Shown here in pieces: positions 1 to 8,983 of a DNA stretch of 64,000 bases; positions within the stretch are counted from its first letter, which is position 1, and each line of letters starts with the position of its first letter. Origin of the DNA: an uncultured Bacteroidota bacterium (GTDB taxonomy: Bacteria > Bacteroidota > Bacteroidia > Chitinophagales > LD1); contig CAIXGR010000036.1 in the NCBI GenBank assembly GCA_903919075.1, positions 1 through 64,000 of the forward strand. The letters are read 5' to 3'. The translations under genes and the position numbers were made by a program. The notes beneath the pieces were generated by a model. It saw nothing but the letters and a program-made list of their open reading frames with translations, did not search any database and had not been told where the DNA came from.

Positions 1-279
1 CAAAGCCGCATTGGCAACGAAATAATAGTAACCGCCGAGTTTAAACAAAAAGTTGACCGCTCGTTACTATCTTCTATAAGAGGAATAAAATCTATCGAAC
101 AATTAAAAGACGGCAAATGGAATTTTGTATCGCAAGCCAATAATGATATTCGCGAAGACATCTTCAACTTTGCCAAAGAAAAAAACCTTACGCTGCTGCA
201 TCTTAATAAGGAGGAATACTCGCTAGAGGAGGTATTTAAGCAACTAACAGCCCCTTCCGCGCCCTTCCCGACGAAATAG
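1..279 (+). CDS. gldA: GldA, C-terminal end (gliding motility ABC transporter ATPase), partial
   Basis: Open from the window edge in frame 1 to a TAG at 277-279 (92 codons visible). The visible part is the C-terminal accessory region of an ABC ATPase of the GldA type; it ends with the usual SLEEVFKQLT-like block followed by about eight extra residues. The Walker and signature motifs lie upstream of the window. GldA is known as the ATP-binding partner of the GldF/GldG membrane proteins, which follow directly, so the context supports the name. The last residues and the stop lie inside an inverted repeat (266-285), so the native C-terminus may have been altered by a repeat insertion. Identification is inference from the short tail plus gene order. 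Confidence 0.75.
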   Translation, partial: QSRIGNEIIVTAEFKQKVDRSLLSSIRGIKSIEQLKDGKWNFVSQANNDIREDIFNFAKEKNLTLLHLNKEEYSLEEVFKQLTAPSAPFPTK

Positions 280-475
280 TCGGGATGAAACAAAAGGGGG
301 AACCAAAGCCAAATACAAACAGCCCACCACCCCGTCCGCCGAAAAGGCGGACACCCCTCCTTAAAAAAGGAGGGGAGCCTAAAACTGCTGCCTTAAATTT
401 TTTGAATTTGATTTCCCTCCTTGATTAAGGAGGGGCGATTTTCATCGCGGATGAAAATCGGGGTGGTGGCGCCCG
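266..475. repeat. Cluster of hairpin repeats between gldA and gldF
   Basis: The gap 280-598 holds no gene, only stacked palindromes. These are 266-285 (TCCGAC-type arms around GAAATA, overlapping the gldA stop), 334-352 (GTCCGCC/GGCGGAC around GAAAA), 354-375 (CCCCTCCTT/AAGGAGGGG), 415-434 (CCCTCCTT/AAGGAGGG) and 436-460 (an 11-bp stem CGATTTTCATC/GATGAAAATCG), followed by the tail GGGTGGTGG at 461-469. They belong to the modular hairpin family seen at other gene ends in this window. They may also act as terminators or mRNA 3' stabilisers for gldA, but no clear U-run follows. Confidence 0.8.
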
Positions 476-541
476 GTAACAGAAGCAGCAAAAATTATAT
501 CCCCCGTTTTCCTAATATACTCAAAATGACACGCCCATGAC

Positions 542-571
542 TTTGTTTCGAGGCGGAATCGTTTATTTTTG
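542..571 (+). promoter_or_regulatory. Candidate Bacteroidota promoter for gldF
   Basis: TTTG at 542-545 and TATTTTTG at 564-571 match the Bacteroidota -33 (TTTG) and -7 (TAnnTTTG) elements with an 18-bp spacer. The gldF start follows 27 bp after the -7 box. No Shine-Dalgarno sequence is visible, as is normal for the phylum. The repeat cluster between gldA and gldF makes an own promoter for gldFG plausible. Confidence 0.5.
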
Positions 572-598
572 CCCGTAATAAATTAATTACCAAGCATC

Positions 599-1330
599 TT
601 GTTCACCATATACAAAAAAGAAATCCGGCAGTTTTTCAGTTCGCTGATAGGGTATATTGCCATTATCGTGTTTCTGTTGGTGCTAGGCTTATTTATTTGG
701 ATATTTCCGGATACCAACGTTTTAGATTTTGGTTATGCCACGCTTGATTCTTTTTTCGGTATAGCCCCTTACGTTTTTATTTTTCTGATACCGGCCATTA
801 CTATGCGTTCGTTTGCTGAGGAAATTAATACCGGCACTATTGAATTGCTCGCCACTCGGCCGCTTACCGAACTGCAAATTATTTTAGGAAAATATTTCGC
901 AGCGCTAACATTGGTGCTTATTGCCATTTTACCCACGCTAATTTATTTCTATACCCTTTACAATTTAGCTACACCGGTAGGCAATGTTGATATGGGCGGT
1001 ATTATGGGTTCGTATTTTGGTTTGTTTTTTTTAGGTGGGGTTTTTGTGGCCATCGGTATTTTTTGTTCAGCAGTTACTTCTAACCAAATTGTGGCATTTA
1101 TTATTGGTGTGTTTCTGTGTTTCTTTTTATATCTGGCGTTTGGCTACATGTCGCAGTTTGCGGCGGTGGTAGGTAAGTTCGATTATTTAATTGAATCATT
1201 CGGGCTTAGTGCGCATTACGATGCTATGGGCAAAGGCGTAATTGATACCCGCGATGTAATTTATTTTCTAAGTATTATTTCCATGTTCATTTTATTCACC
1301 CGAACCGCAATATCTGCAAGAAGATGGTAA
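599..1330 (+). CDS. gldF: GldF, ABC-2 type permease of the gliding machinery
   Basis: A 243-residue integral membrane protein with about six hydrophobic helices (near 15-36, 49-70, 95-118, 135-160, 163-185, 220-237). The cytoplasmic segment SFAEEINTGTIELLATRPL after helix 2 is the signature of ABC-2 permeases of the GldF type. GldF works with GldA (ATPase) and GldG in the inner membrane; the transporter is required for gliding in Flavobacterium johnsoniae, with unknown substrate. I take the TTG at 599 as start because family members begin with the same M-(F/x)-xIYKKE block; no ATG lies near it. The 3' end overlaps gldG by 7 bp, which suggests coupled translation. Confidence 0.9.
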   Translation: MFTIYKKEIRQFFSSLIGYIAIIVFLLVLGLFIWIFPDTNVLDFGYATLDSFFGIAPYVFIFLIPAITMRSFAEEINTGTIELLATRPLTELQIILGKYFAALTLVLIAILPTLIYFYTLYNLATPVGNVDMGGIMGSYFGLFFLGGVFVAIGIFCSAVTSNQIVAFIIGVFLCFFLYLAFGYMSQFAAVVGKFDYLIESFGLSAHYDAMGKGVIDTRDVIYFLSIISMFILFTRTAISARRW

Positions 1331-3042
1331 AACCGAACACATCACTTAATCGTCGCGATGCCATGATACGGTTAGTACTAGCCGTGCTGATATTGCTATT
1401 GCTGAATGTGGTGGCCGGCCTTTACTACTACCGGTTAGACTTAACATCAGAAAAACGCTACTCTATTTCAACGCCTACTAAAAACATGGTGCGCGATTTG
1501 AAAGATGAAGTAACCGTTAAAGTATATTTAGGCGGCGACCTTAACGCCGGTTTTACCCGTTTAAAAGAATCGACCCGTAATTTATTGAAAGAATTTCGCG
1601 CCTACGGTGGAAGAAACATTGAGTACGAATTTATAGACCCAATGGCTATTCAAAACCTTGACGAGCGCAAGGCTTTAATAACCGACCTGATACAAAAAGG
1701 ATTGGCACCTACCAACCTTACCACAAAAAGTAAAACCGGTAGCAACCAGCAACTTATTTTTCCCGGTGCCATAATAACGTATTTGGGCCGCGAAATGCCG
1801 GTGCAGCTGCTCGAAAACCAAATAGGATACAGCCCGCAGGAAATTTTAAACAACTCGGAAGTACAACTGGAATACAAATTTGCCAACACCATTAAAAAAT
1901 TAATGGCCAACGGCCCACCGCGTATTGCTTTTATACACGGCCACAACGAGCTGCCAGAAATTGAAACTGCAGATTTGCGCGAAACGCTTCAAAAACTACA
2001 ATACGAAATAAAGGATATTAACCTTTCAAAAGAATATTTTATACCGGGTAGTTTCGATGCTATTATTATTGCCAAACCCCGCATTGCATTCGGCGAAAAA
2101 GATAAATACAAGATTGACCAGTACATTATGCATGGCGGAAAAACGATGTGGCTGGTTGATGGAACTGATGCTGCACTTGATAGCCTGAAAGGAAACCCTA
2201 CCGGCCAATTTGTTGTAGCTAACGAGCTTAACTTAAGCGATATGCTGTTTAAATACGGCGTGCGCATTAATTCTGATTTGGTGCAGGATATAAGCTTGTG
2301 CAATCCTATTCCGTTAGTAGTAGGGCAAATGGGCAGTGCGCCACAAACCGAATTGTTTCCCTGGTATTATTTCCCTTTGTTGCAATCCGATAACAATCAC
2401 GCCATTATTAAAAACATTGATCCGGTAGAAAGTTTTTTTCCAAGTTCTATTGATACTGTAAGAAACCCCGGTATTAAAAAAACTATCCTGCTTCATTCAT
2501 CAGATAATGCAAAAGCCCAATTGGCACCTACCCGTGTGCATTTTGGTATTCTTCAAAGCAAACCTAATCCTGCATATTTTAATCAGGCGCGCATACCGGT
2601 GGCTGTTTTACTGGAGGGCCCGTTTGAATCGGTTTTCAAAAACAGGCTTGCCCCGGAGTTTCTGGCAGCTAGCGACACTATTAAAAATTTAAAGTTTGTT
2701 GATAATAGCAAGCCCAATAAAATGATTGTTATTTCGAACGGCGATATTATTCGTAATCAGTTGCGTAGCGATAGCTCGTGGTACCCTTTGGGCTATTACA
2801 TGTTTACCAAACAGCAATTTGCCAATAAAGATTTTATTTTGAATGGCCTTGAATATCTGATTGACAACACTGGTATATTAGAGACAAGAAACAAAGAAGT
2901 AAAACTACGGCTACTTGATAAAGTAAAAGTTGAAAACGAAAAGCTGAAATGGCAAATTATTAATATAGTGGTGCCTATAAGCATTATAATAATTGTAGGG
3001 CTAATATTTAATTATTACCGGAAAAGAAAATACGCGAGGTAG
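1324..3042 (+). CDS. gldG: GldG, gliding-associated ABC transporter substrate-binding-like protein
   Basis: A 572-residue protein with an N-terminal membrane anchor (about 14-36), a long extracytoplasmic domain of the ABC_transp_aux/DUF4350-like fold, and a C-terminal helix (about 541-562) followed by a basic tail. This layout, and its position overlapping gldF, are those of GldG, the auxiliary subunit of the GldAFG transporter. The ATG at 1324 lies inside the last codons of gldF. The length agrees with the family (about 550-570). No anomalies are seen; the reading frame is intact. Confidence 0.9.
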   Translation: MVKPNTSLNRRDAMIRLVLAVLILLLLNVVAGLYYYRLDLTSEKRYSISTPTKNMVRDLKDEVTVKVYLGGDLNAGFTRLKESTRNLLKEFRAYGGRNIEYEFIDPMAIQNLDERKALITDLIQKGLAPTNLTTKSKTGSNQQLIFPGAIITYLGREMPVQLLENQIGYSPQEILNNSEVQLEYKFANTIKKLMANGPPRIAFIHGHNELPEIETADLRETLQKLQYEIKDINLSKEYFIPGSFDAIIIAKPRIAFGEKDKYKIDQYIMHGGKTMWLVDGTDAALDSLKGNPTGQFVVANELNLSDMLFKYGVRINSDLVQDISLCNPIPLVVGQMGSAPQTELFPWYYFPLLQSDNNHAIIKNIDPVESFFPSSIDTVRNPGIKKTILLHSSDNAKAQLAPTRVHFGILQSKPNPAYFNQARIPVAVLLEGPFESVFKNRLAPEFLAASDTIKNLKFVDNSKPNKMIVISNGDIIRNQLRSDSSWYPLGYYMFTKQQFANKDFILNGLEYLIDNTGILETRNKEVKLRLLDKVKVENEKLKWQIINIVVPISIIIIVGLIFNYYRKRKYAR

Positions 3043-3132
3043 TAATTCAGCCTACCGGTATAGCGGAGCTAAATGAACGGATAACATTAGTTACGAAAGC
3101 TTATCACAAATAAATATTTTCAACGCCAACCT

Positions 3133-4170
3133 ATGAAAAAATATCTTTCCTACATCATCATCATTCTAATATTAGGTGGCGCTGCAACATGGCTAATTAT
3201 TAATAAAACAACCGGCACCAGCCAGTTAACCGAAAAAGCGTTTGCTATTGAAAACACCAAAGACATTACCAAAATAATTTTAACCGATACCGATAAAAAG
3301 CGAATTGAACTGAAAGACAGCAACGGTAATTGGATAGTTAATGGCCGCTACCCTGCGCGCCAGGAATTAATGGAAAGTTTGTTTGAAGAATTTAAACGTG
3401 CCACTGTGCTTAGCCCGGTACCCCGCGCCGCGCATGATAATGTAATAAGGCAAATGATGGCGCAAAACATAAAAGTTGAAGTATACAACGGCAAAGAGCA
3501 AGAACCGGTAAAAGTTTTTTACGTGGGCGGCCCTACGCCTGATCAAACCGGTACCTATATGTTGCTTGAAGTTGATGAAAAAATTTCTGAGCGCCCCTAC
3601 ATTGTTTATATACCCGGCTTGCGTGCTTATTTAACGCCACGCTTTGGCACCATTGAAGAAAACTGGCGCAGCCGCGTATTATTTAGTTATAACCCTGCTG
3701 ATATTAAATCGGTAAGCATTGAGTACCCGGGCGATGAAAAAAAATCATTCTTTTTAAATCGCCTAACAAAAGATTCATTTGAAGTACGGGCCAAAGAAGA
3801 AAAATTTGCTATCAACCAACATTACGAACAAAAATATATTCAGCAATATCTTAGTTTTTATTCATCGGTTTCTATCGAGGCATTTGATAACAGTTATGCG
3901 CTTAAAGATTCGGTAATGCAAACCATACCTTATTGCATGATAACTGTTACTACTAACGATAGCGCTACTAACCGGACAAAGATTTTTTATATGCCCGCCA
4001 GTAAGCGTAGTAAAACGCAATACGATATTAAAGGCAACCCCATGGTTTACGATGTTGACCACTACCACGCGGCTATTAACGACAATAAAGATTTTGCCGT
4101 TATTCAATACTACGTATTCGGTAAACTGCTAAGAAGTTATCAGGATTTCTTTTTTAAGCCGGGTGCTTAA
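3133..4170 (+). CDS. DUF4340 domain protein next to gldFG
   Basis: A 345-residue protein with one N-terminal membrane helix (about 5-25) and a long soluble part, outside the cytoplasm by the usual rule. The pattern DIxKIxLTDxDKKRIELKDSNGNWIVN near residues 43-70 is typical of DUF4340, a domain of repeated beta hairpins. DUF4340 proteins commonly sit downstream of GldG/ABC_transp_aux genes, as here (90-bp gap), so a role together with the GldAFG transporter is a reasonable inference; the molecular function is not known. The start ATG at 3133 gives a normal membrane anchor. Confidence 0.8.
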   Translation: MKKYLSYIIIILILGGAATWLIINKTTGTSQLTEKAFAIENTKDITKIILTDTDKKRIELKDSNGNWIVNGRYPARQELMESLFEEFKRATVLSPVPRAAHDNVIRQMMAQNIKVEVYNGKEQEPVKVFYVGGPTPDQTGTYMLLEVDEKISERPYIVYIPGLRAYLTPRFGTIEENWRSRVLFSYNPADIKSVSIEYPGDEKKSFFLNRLTKDSFEVRAKEEKFAINQHYEQKYIQQYLSFYSSVSIEAFDNSYALKDSVMQTIPYCMITVTTNDSATNRTKIFYMPASKRSKTQYDIKGNPMVYDVDHYHAAINDNKDFAVIQYYVFGKLLRSYQDFFFKPGA

Positions 4171-4189
4171 TTTACAAGTTAGAAAGGGA

Positions 4190-4639
4190 ATGGAAAATAT
4201 AATAATTGAAATAAAACCAGTTTCATTTATGCAGAGATATTTTAAAACATTTCTATTTATAATAGTTATGGTTTTGATAATACACGTGTTTGCTTTTTCA
4301 GGAGAGAAAAATGATTTTCCCTGCTATATTATATCCTTAGCGGTAGGACTTTTTTTAACCCTCAGAGCTTTTTTAGACCACAAAAATTACATTACTGAAA
4401 TAAAAGTAATGGACGGTTCTGCAGAAATTACACGATTGGAATTTAATACAGTCAAAAAATATTCTTTACCCCTAAAAGGAATTAGAGTGGTAATCACTAA
4501 GCAATTTGTAAAAGGAGACGCTTATAAGCTGGTAATAATAAGTCTGGAAAATAAAAAAATTGTTCAATGCGAGAATGGGGAATGGACCAAAGAGAATATG
4601 GAAATCACGCACAGGGCATTAATTAACTGTATACCTTAG
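4190..4639 (+). CDS. Small two-helix membrane protein, PH-like tail
   Basis: About 149 residues. Two hydrophobic helices (about 18-40 and 49-66) are followed by a roughly 80-residue beta-rich soluble tail, which resembles the membrane-anchored bacterial PH-like (YcxB) layout. I recognise no specific family. A longer reading from GTG 4163 would overlap the DUF4340 gene, but the ATG at 4190, preceded by GAAAGGG, starts a more natural protein. Base composition is more AT-rich than that of the neighbours, and no ACCGGT word occurs between 3553 and 6623. Two other small proteins in the window (49738 and 62063) share the helices-plus-PH-like architecture. Confidence 0.6.
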   Translation: MENIIIEIKPVSFMQRYFKTFLFIIVMVLIIHVFAFSGEKNDFPCYIISLAVGLFLTLRAFLDHKNYITEIKVMDGSAEITRLEFNTVKKYSLPLKGIRVVITKQFVKGDAYKLVIISLENKKIVQCENGEWTKENMEITHRALINCIP

Positions 4640-4690
4640 TTTTTTTATTTCTAGGATTGTGTCTACCTGTCTTTCCTTATCTCTGCATCA

Positions 4691-5563
4691 CTATTGCATA
4701 AAATTATACTCTCTGCTCACCGTGCCGTTTTTCACCAGTCGTACAGTATAGTGCGTATCAGTCAGCTTCTGCGGAAACGGGTTGTATCTTATACTATGGG
4801 TGCCACTTTTAAATAACTTATCCGTAAAAATGGCCTTTATCAGCTTACCCTGCTCATCGTAAAAGCCTACCGAAACTATTGCAGTATCTTTTACCATAAA
4901 AACTATGTTCCGGTCTAATTTGCAGCCGTTAAATTCTATCAGTTTGCCTCCTTTGCGTTTATCATATTCGGCAAGCAGTGCATCAAGATTTAATTTTTTA
5001 ATGTCGGCGGCCTTTTTCTGCAACTCTGTTTGAATAGCAGGGCTTTTATCTACAATAGAAACTATTGGCGCGTCATCCGACAAACTCCAAACGGCTTCCT
5101 GCGCACCGTGTATCCAATATTTTTTTGCAGCTATAAATTTTGCCATTTCAAGTAGTGCGGGGTTTGCCAAATCGGCTACTTTATAATGCAGCGATGCGTT
5201 GGGCCCGCTTTTAGTAACCTCGGTACACATGGCGTATAAATAGTTGTGCTGCTTTTCGCCGGGTTTAAGTTTCAGGTCAACAAATTGGGTTAGCAACATG
5301 GCTTGGTAGCCGGGCTCATCAGCCTGCAGCATATAGCCGGGGTCAAGCTCAAGGTTAATAGGCCCGTTGCTAAGGTTCGAAACTGTGAGTTGCATTTCGG
5401 GTATAAAGCCGTTCGAACGTAGTTCAACAGGTATGCTATCGTAAGTTGAGCCGCTTAGCTGCACCGCAACTTGCTTATTAGCAATGGCATCTTTTAAATT
5501 TACAGGGAAAACTTGCAGGCTGGAAAAAACAAATACAAGCAATAGTAGATATGTGCTTTTCAT
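4691..5563 (-). CDS. Secreted protein of unknown function
   Basis: 290 residues with a clear signal peptide (1-20, hydrophobic core LLLLVFVFSSLQVF). The N-terminal third looks like an immunoglobulin-like beta domain (short strands with N/G turns). The middle is helical and lysine-rich (about 185-215). The last 70 residues (FYDEQGKLIKAIF to YTVRLVKNGTVSREY) resemble the small beta domains at the C-terminus of envelope proteins. There is no T9SS sorting motif and no lipobox, so it is probably periplasmic. It converges on the gene ending at 4639. I do not recognise a family. Confidence 0.7.
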   Translation of the reverse strand: MKSTYLLLLVFVFSSLQVFPVNLKDAIANKQVAVQLSGSTYDSIPVELRSNGFIPEMQLTVSNLSNGPINLELDPGYMLQADEPGYQAMLLTQFVDLKLKPGEKQHNYLYAMCTEVTKSGPNASLHYKVADLANPALLEMAKFIAAKKYWIHGAQEAVWSLSDDAPIVSIVDKSPAIQTELQKKAADIKKLNLDALLAEYDKRKGGKLIEFNGCKLDRNIVFMVKDTAIVSVGFYDEQGKLIKAIFTDKLFKSGTHSIRYNPFPQKLTDTHYTVRLVKNGTVSREYNFMQ

Positions 5564-5834
5564 AGTTTAGCGAGGATTGATTAGGATTATAACGAAAACC
5601 GCTCCCATCATATTGTACTGCCAGGTATTTATTTCATTTGTAATATGAAAATTTTGGGCAGAGGACGCTAAAAAAATCTAATGTCACAATACACTACTTT
5701 AATGTTTCTTTTTCCACAAAATTAAAGTTGGGCAAAAACGGAAAGAAATATTTTACAAAAACATGACAGAGTTTGCTTCTTAACCGGCTGGTAAATTAAT
5801 TTAAAAACATATTTTCATATTACAATTACTACTT

Positions 5835-6734
5835 ATGAAACTTATATGTTTACTTATTACGCTCGGCTTTTGCAATATAGTAATCGCACAAAACACTACA
5901 CCAAGCACCGTACGCCAAATTTTTAGTTTAGAAAAAGGCGACAGCCTTGAATACCACACTTGGACCGCCACTTTGCCAGGCGGCTGCGGGCTTATTTGTA
6001 ATTTATACCGGCTGAATATAGTTGACAGCACCTATTACAATAACGCGCACGACACTTTAACTATAACTTTCAGCACGCAAACTATTTATACCGATACTTT
6101 GCAACTGCCTGCAAATTATTGTGGTTATTGCGTTTCTCATTTTCAAGACCAGGATTATTTTTCTTTAGTTACAGGCAAATGGGTGTTAACCAATTTAGAT
6201 AGCACCATTAAGTATTTGACGGACACTATATATGGCACTACCCATGCTTTTAGTTATGATTCAACATATATTAATGCAGAACAATATAATAGCAGTAAGC
6301 AAAGCCGGTACGATTATGGCTCGTGGATAATGAGCAGTTTTACCGAGATATATGCCGACTCGTTAGGGCTGGTATACAAAACCGAAAGCCTGGAAACTTC
6401 ACCCTATTATAGCGAACAACTTATTTATTATCACAAACACAACGGCAGCACATGGGGCACACCTTTTGTGTATACCGGCATACAAAATGTAGCCAATGAA
6501 TACCCGGTATGAGTTTACCCAAACCCGGCTGAGGATAGATTTGTGGTGCAAGCCGATAACTACCAGGGTTTACGTTTTCAGCTTTATGATGTGCTGGCAA
6601 GGCAGGTTATTAATTTGAAACTTACCGGTGAAGCAATGGAAGTAAATAGAAATAATCTTTCAGGTGGTATTTACTGCTGGCAAATAAATGATGGAATGAA
6701 TGTATTGAAGGCGGGGAAATTGATTTTGAAGTGA
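5835..6734 (+). pseudogene. T9SS cargo gene interrupted by an in-frame TGA before its sorting domain
   Basis: Residues 1-225 form a secreted protein with signal peptide (MKLICLLITLGFCNIVIAQ) and a threonine- and tyrosine-rich body of no recognised family. At 6510-6512 a TGA stops the frame. The same frame then continues directly with VYPNPAEDRFVVQADN and another 60 codons to TGA 6732-6734, which is a complete T9SS type A sorting domain ending in GGIYCWQINDGMNVLKAGKLILK-like strands. The break therefore falls one residue before the canonical VYPNP motif. One base change (for example TCA to TGA) would explain it. The truncated product could still be made and exported to the periplasm but would lack the signal for the T9SS. 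A sequencing error is the main alternative. Confidence 0.8.
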
Positions 6735-6738
6735 ACAT

Positions 6739-8709
6739 TTAGTACCCCACCAACTCCCTCAGCTTCTCCTTAAATCTTTCTTTGGGTAAAAAGCTTTGCT
6801 CTAAAGGTATGGCAAATGGCACCGGTGTGTCTAATGAGGCTACGCGCATTACCGGTGCGTCTAGGTATTCAAATAATTCTTCGGTAATGTAGGCGGAAAT
6901 TTCGGCGCCTATGCCACCGGTTAGGGTGTCTTCGTGTAAAATAAGGGCTTTACCGGTTTTCTTTACGGTAGCAGCAATTGCTTCTTTATCAAAAGGCAAA
7001 AGCGTTCTTAAATCTAAAATATCGGCTGAAATATCTTGCGCGGTTTCTAAAGCCCAATGCACACCGGCACCGTAGGTAATAATTGAAACATCATCGCCTT
7101 CGGCAACCAAATTTGCTTTGCCTATTTCAATGGTATAATAATCTTCGGGCACATCGCCTTCAACGCTTCGGTAAAGTGCTTTGTGCTCAAAATACATTAC
7201 GGGGTTAGGGTCTTCAATAGCGGCGGCAAGCAAACCTTTTGCATCGGCGGGGAAAGCCGGGTACACTATTTTTAACCCCGGCACATGAAAAAACCAGGCC
7301 TCATTGCTTTGCGAGTGAAACGGCCCCGCACCTACACCGGCACCGGTGGGCATACGCACCACTACATCGGCATTTTGACCCCAGCGCCAATATGATTTTG
7401 CCAAATTATTTACTACTGCATTAAAACCGGTAGATACAAAATCGGCAAACTGCATTTCAACCACACTCTTTATTCCCTTCACGCTCATACCCAGTGCGGC
7501 GCTTAAAATTCCTGATTCGCATAAAGGGGTGTTGCGCACTCTTTCTTTTCCAAATTGTTTTACAAAGCCTTCGGTTATTTTAAATACGCCACCATACTCT
7601 GCCACATCCTGACCCATAATTATCAGGTTGTTGAATTTTTCCATGCTTTGTTTCAATCCTTCGGAAATGGCATCTACTAAACGTTTTTTTGTTGCAGGTT
7701 GCAGGTTGAAAGTTGCAGGTTGAAATTCAAATGGCGCGTATATTTCTCTTTTCTCTTTTTCAGGGTTGGGTATTACATCCGGTTGCTTATCGGCGGCATC
7801 AAAGGCTTTGCGCACTTCGGCATCCATTTCCTCTTTTAGCATGTGCGGAAAATCGGGCGAGATGATTCCTTCTTCAATCAGCCAGTCTTCGTAATTTTTT
7901 ACGGGGTCTTTGGTTTCCCATTCTTCCAATAATTTTTTCGGAACATATTTTGTCCCGCTTGCTTCCTCATGTCCGCGCATTCTAAAAGTCATACACTCCA
8001 GTAGCACCGGATGCGGTTTTTCGCGCATTTCATCGGCCAGCTTTTTTACGGTGTGGTAAACTTCTAAAATATTATTGCCGTCAATGGTCAATCCTTTCAT
8101 GCCATAGCCAATAGCGCGCTCGGCTAAATATTTACATTTAAACTGTTCGTTAACCGGTGTGCTAAGCCCGTAGCCGTTGTTTTCAATTAAAATAATTACC
8201 GGTAGGTCCCACACGGCGGCTATGTTGCATGCTTCGTGAAAATCGCCTTCGCTTGTTCCGCCATCACCGGTAAAGGCAACGGTTATTTTCTTTTCTTTTT
8301 TAAGCTTGCTGGCCAGTGCAATGCCATCGCCCACACAAAGCTGCGGGCCCAGGTGCGAAATCATTCCTACTATGTGATGTTCGTTTGTGCCAAAATGAAA
8401 ACTTCTTTCGCGCCCCTGCGAAAAACCATTTTGCTTACCCTGAAATTGTTCGAAAAGCTGTTGCAAATCGCAGTTGCGCGTGGTAAACACGCCCAGGTTG
8501 CGGTGCAGCGGGCACACATATTCATCAGTATGCAGCGCAGCGGTTACACCAACGGATATGGCCTCTTGCCCAATGCCCGAAAACCATTTGCTTACGCGCC
8601 CCTGCCGCAATAACTTTAGCATCCGCTCCTCAATTACCCGCGGGCGAAGGATGAGTTTGTAAAGGTTAATCAGCTCGGTATTAGTAAGTTTTTTGCGCTC
8701 GAATTTCAC
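6739..8709 (-). CDS. Fused E1 alpha-beta subunit of a branched-chain/2-oxoacid dehydrogenase
   Basis: About 656 residues. The N-terminal half is E1 alpha: GIGQEAISVG, then the thiamine diphosphate motif GDGGTSEGDFHEA (near 147) ending in ENNGYG (near 175). The C-terminal half is E1 beta: GQDVAEYGGVFKITEGF, ESGILSAALGMS, FHSQSNEAWF. Such alpha-beta fusions are known in Bacteroidota; the enzyme decarboxylates branched 2-oxoacids or related substrates and passes the acyl group to lipoyl-E2. A longer frame starts at ATG 8769, but that ATG lies in an intergenic repeat; relatives begin with MKFER, so I place the start at GTG 8709 (VKFERKK). The linker between the halves contains a heptamer repeat array (7692-7726). 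E2 and E3 genes are not in the window. Confidence 0.88.
   Translation of the reverse strand: MKFERKKLTNTELINLYKLILRPRVIEERMLKLLRQGRVSKWFSGIGQEAISVGVTAALHTDEYVCPLHRNLGVFTTRNCDLQQLFEQFQGKQNGFSQGRERSFHFGTNEHHIVGMISHLGPQLCVGDGIALASKLKKEKKITVAFTGDGGTSEGDFHEACNIAAVWDLPVIILIENNGYGLSTPVNEQFKCKYLAERAIGYGMKGLTIDGNNILEVYHTVKKLADEMREKPHPVLLECMTFRMRGHEEASGTKYVPKKLLEEWETKDPVKNYEDWLIEEGIISPDFPHMLKEEMDAEVRKAFDAADKQPDVIPNPEKEKREIYAPFEFQPATFNLQPATKKRLVDAISEGLKQSMEKFNNLIIMGQDVAEYGGVFKITEGFVKQFGKERVRNTPLCESGILSAALGMSVKGIKSVVEMQFADFVSTGFNAVVNNLAKSYWRWGQNADVVVRMPTGAGVGAGPFHSQSNEAWFFHVPGLKIVYPAFPADAKGLLAAAIEDPNPVMYFEHKALYRSVEGDVPEDYYTIEIGKANLVAEGDDVSIITYGAGVHWALETAQDISADILDLRTLLPFDKEAIAATVKKTGKALILHEDTLTGGIGAEISAYITEELFEYLDAPVMRVASLDTPVPFAIPLEQSFLPKERFKEKLRELVGY
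7692..7726. repeat. Five tandem heptamers TTGNNNN inside the E1 linker
   Basis: Five consecutive 7-bp units, all beginning TTG (three are TTGCAGG, two TTGAAAG/TTGAAAT on the plus strand). They are translated on the minus strand as the linker peptide around FNLQPAT between the E1 alpha and E1 beta halves (about residues 328-340). Period 7 is not a multiple of 3, so gain or loss of one unit would break the fusion frame. Confidence 0.85.
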
Positions 8710-8762
8710 GCAGCTAATGTAGTAAAAACTGAAAGAGTTATGAGTGGGAGCAGTTTCCCTTT

Positions 8763-8815
8763 GCCTCATCCCGTCTCGCTTCGCTCGCCGCCCTTCTCCA
8801 CCTTGTGGAGAAGGG
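8763..8815 (-). repeat. Hairpin repeat, GCTTCGCTCGCC type
   Basis: Contains GCCTCATCCCG, then TCTCGCTTCGCTCGCC, then a perfect 11-bp stem CCCTTCTCCAC/GTGGAGAAGGG (791-801 and 805-815). It is one of at least six copies of the same element in the window (32203, 32286, 37181, 38194, 45611). It lies upstream of the E1 gene and supplies a spurious upstream ATG (8769). Confidence 0.85.
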
Positions 8816-8832
8816 AATGCAAAAAATAAAGG

Positions 8833-8863
8833 TAGCCTAAACAGATTTTAGCTGTTTAGGCTA
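8833..8863 (-). terminator. 12-bp stem hairpin followed by a U-rich tract on the minus strand
   Basis: Perfect arms TAGCCTAAACAG (8833-8844) and CTGTTTAGGCTA (8852-8863) around ATTTTAG. Read on the minus strand the hairpin is followed by CCTTTATTTTTT, a good intrinsic terminator shape. It sits between divergent genes, upstream of E1 (minus) and of the glycosyltransferase (plus), so no annotated minus-strand gene ends here. It may block antisense readthrough or act as a leader attenuator for E1. Confidence 0.5.
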
Positions 8864-8983
8864 ATGTTTAACAATTCTAAAGAGGCCATATTATTACATT
8901 CATATAACGAACAATCATTTTTTTGTAAAAAAGATCTATCAATAAATTTATTATAGGAAAAATACCCCATATTTATTGTTGAA

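Noticed and set aside
6510-6512. TGA recoded as an amino acid
   Set aside because: Other genes in the window end at TGA (12332-12334, 23086-23088, 25213-25215), and no SECIS-like or tRNA evidence is seen.
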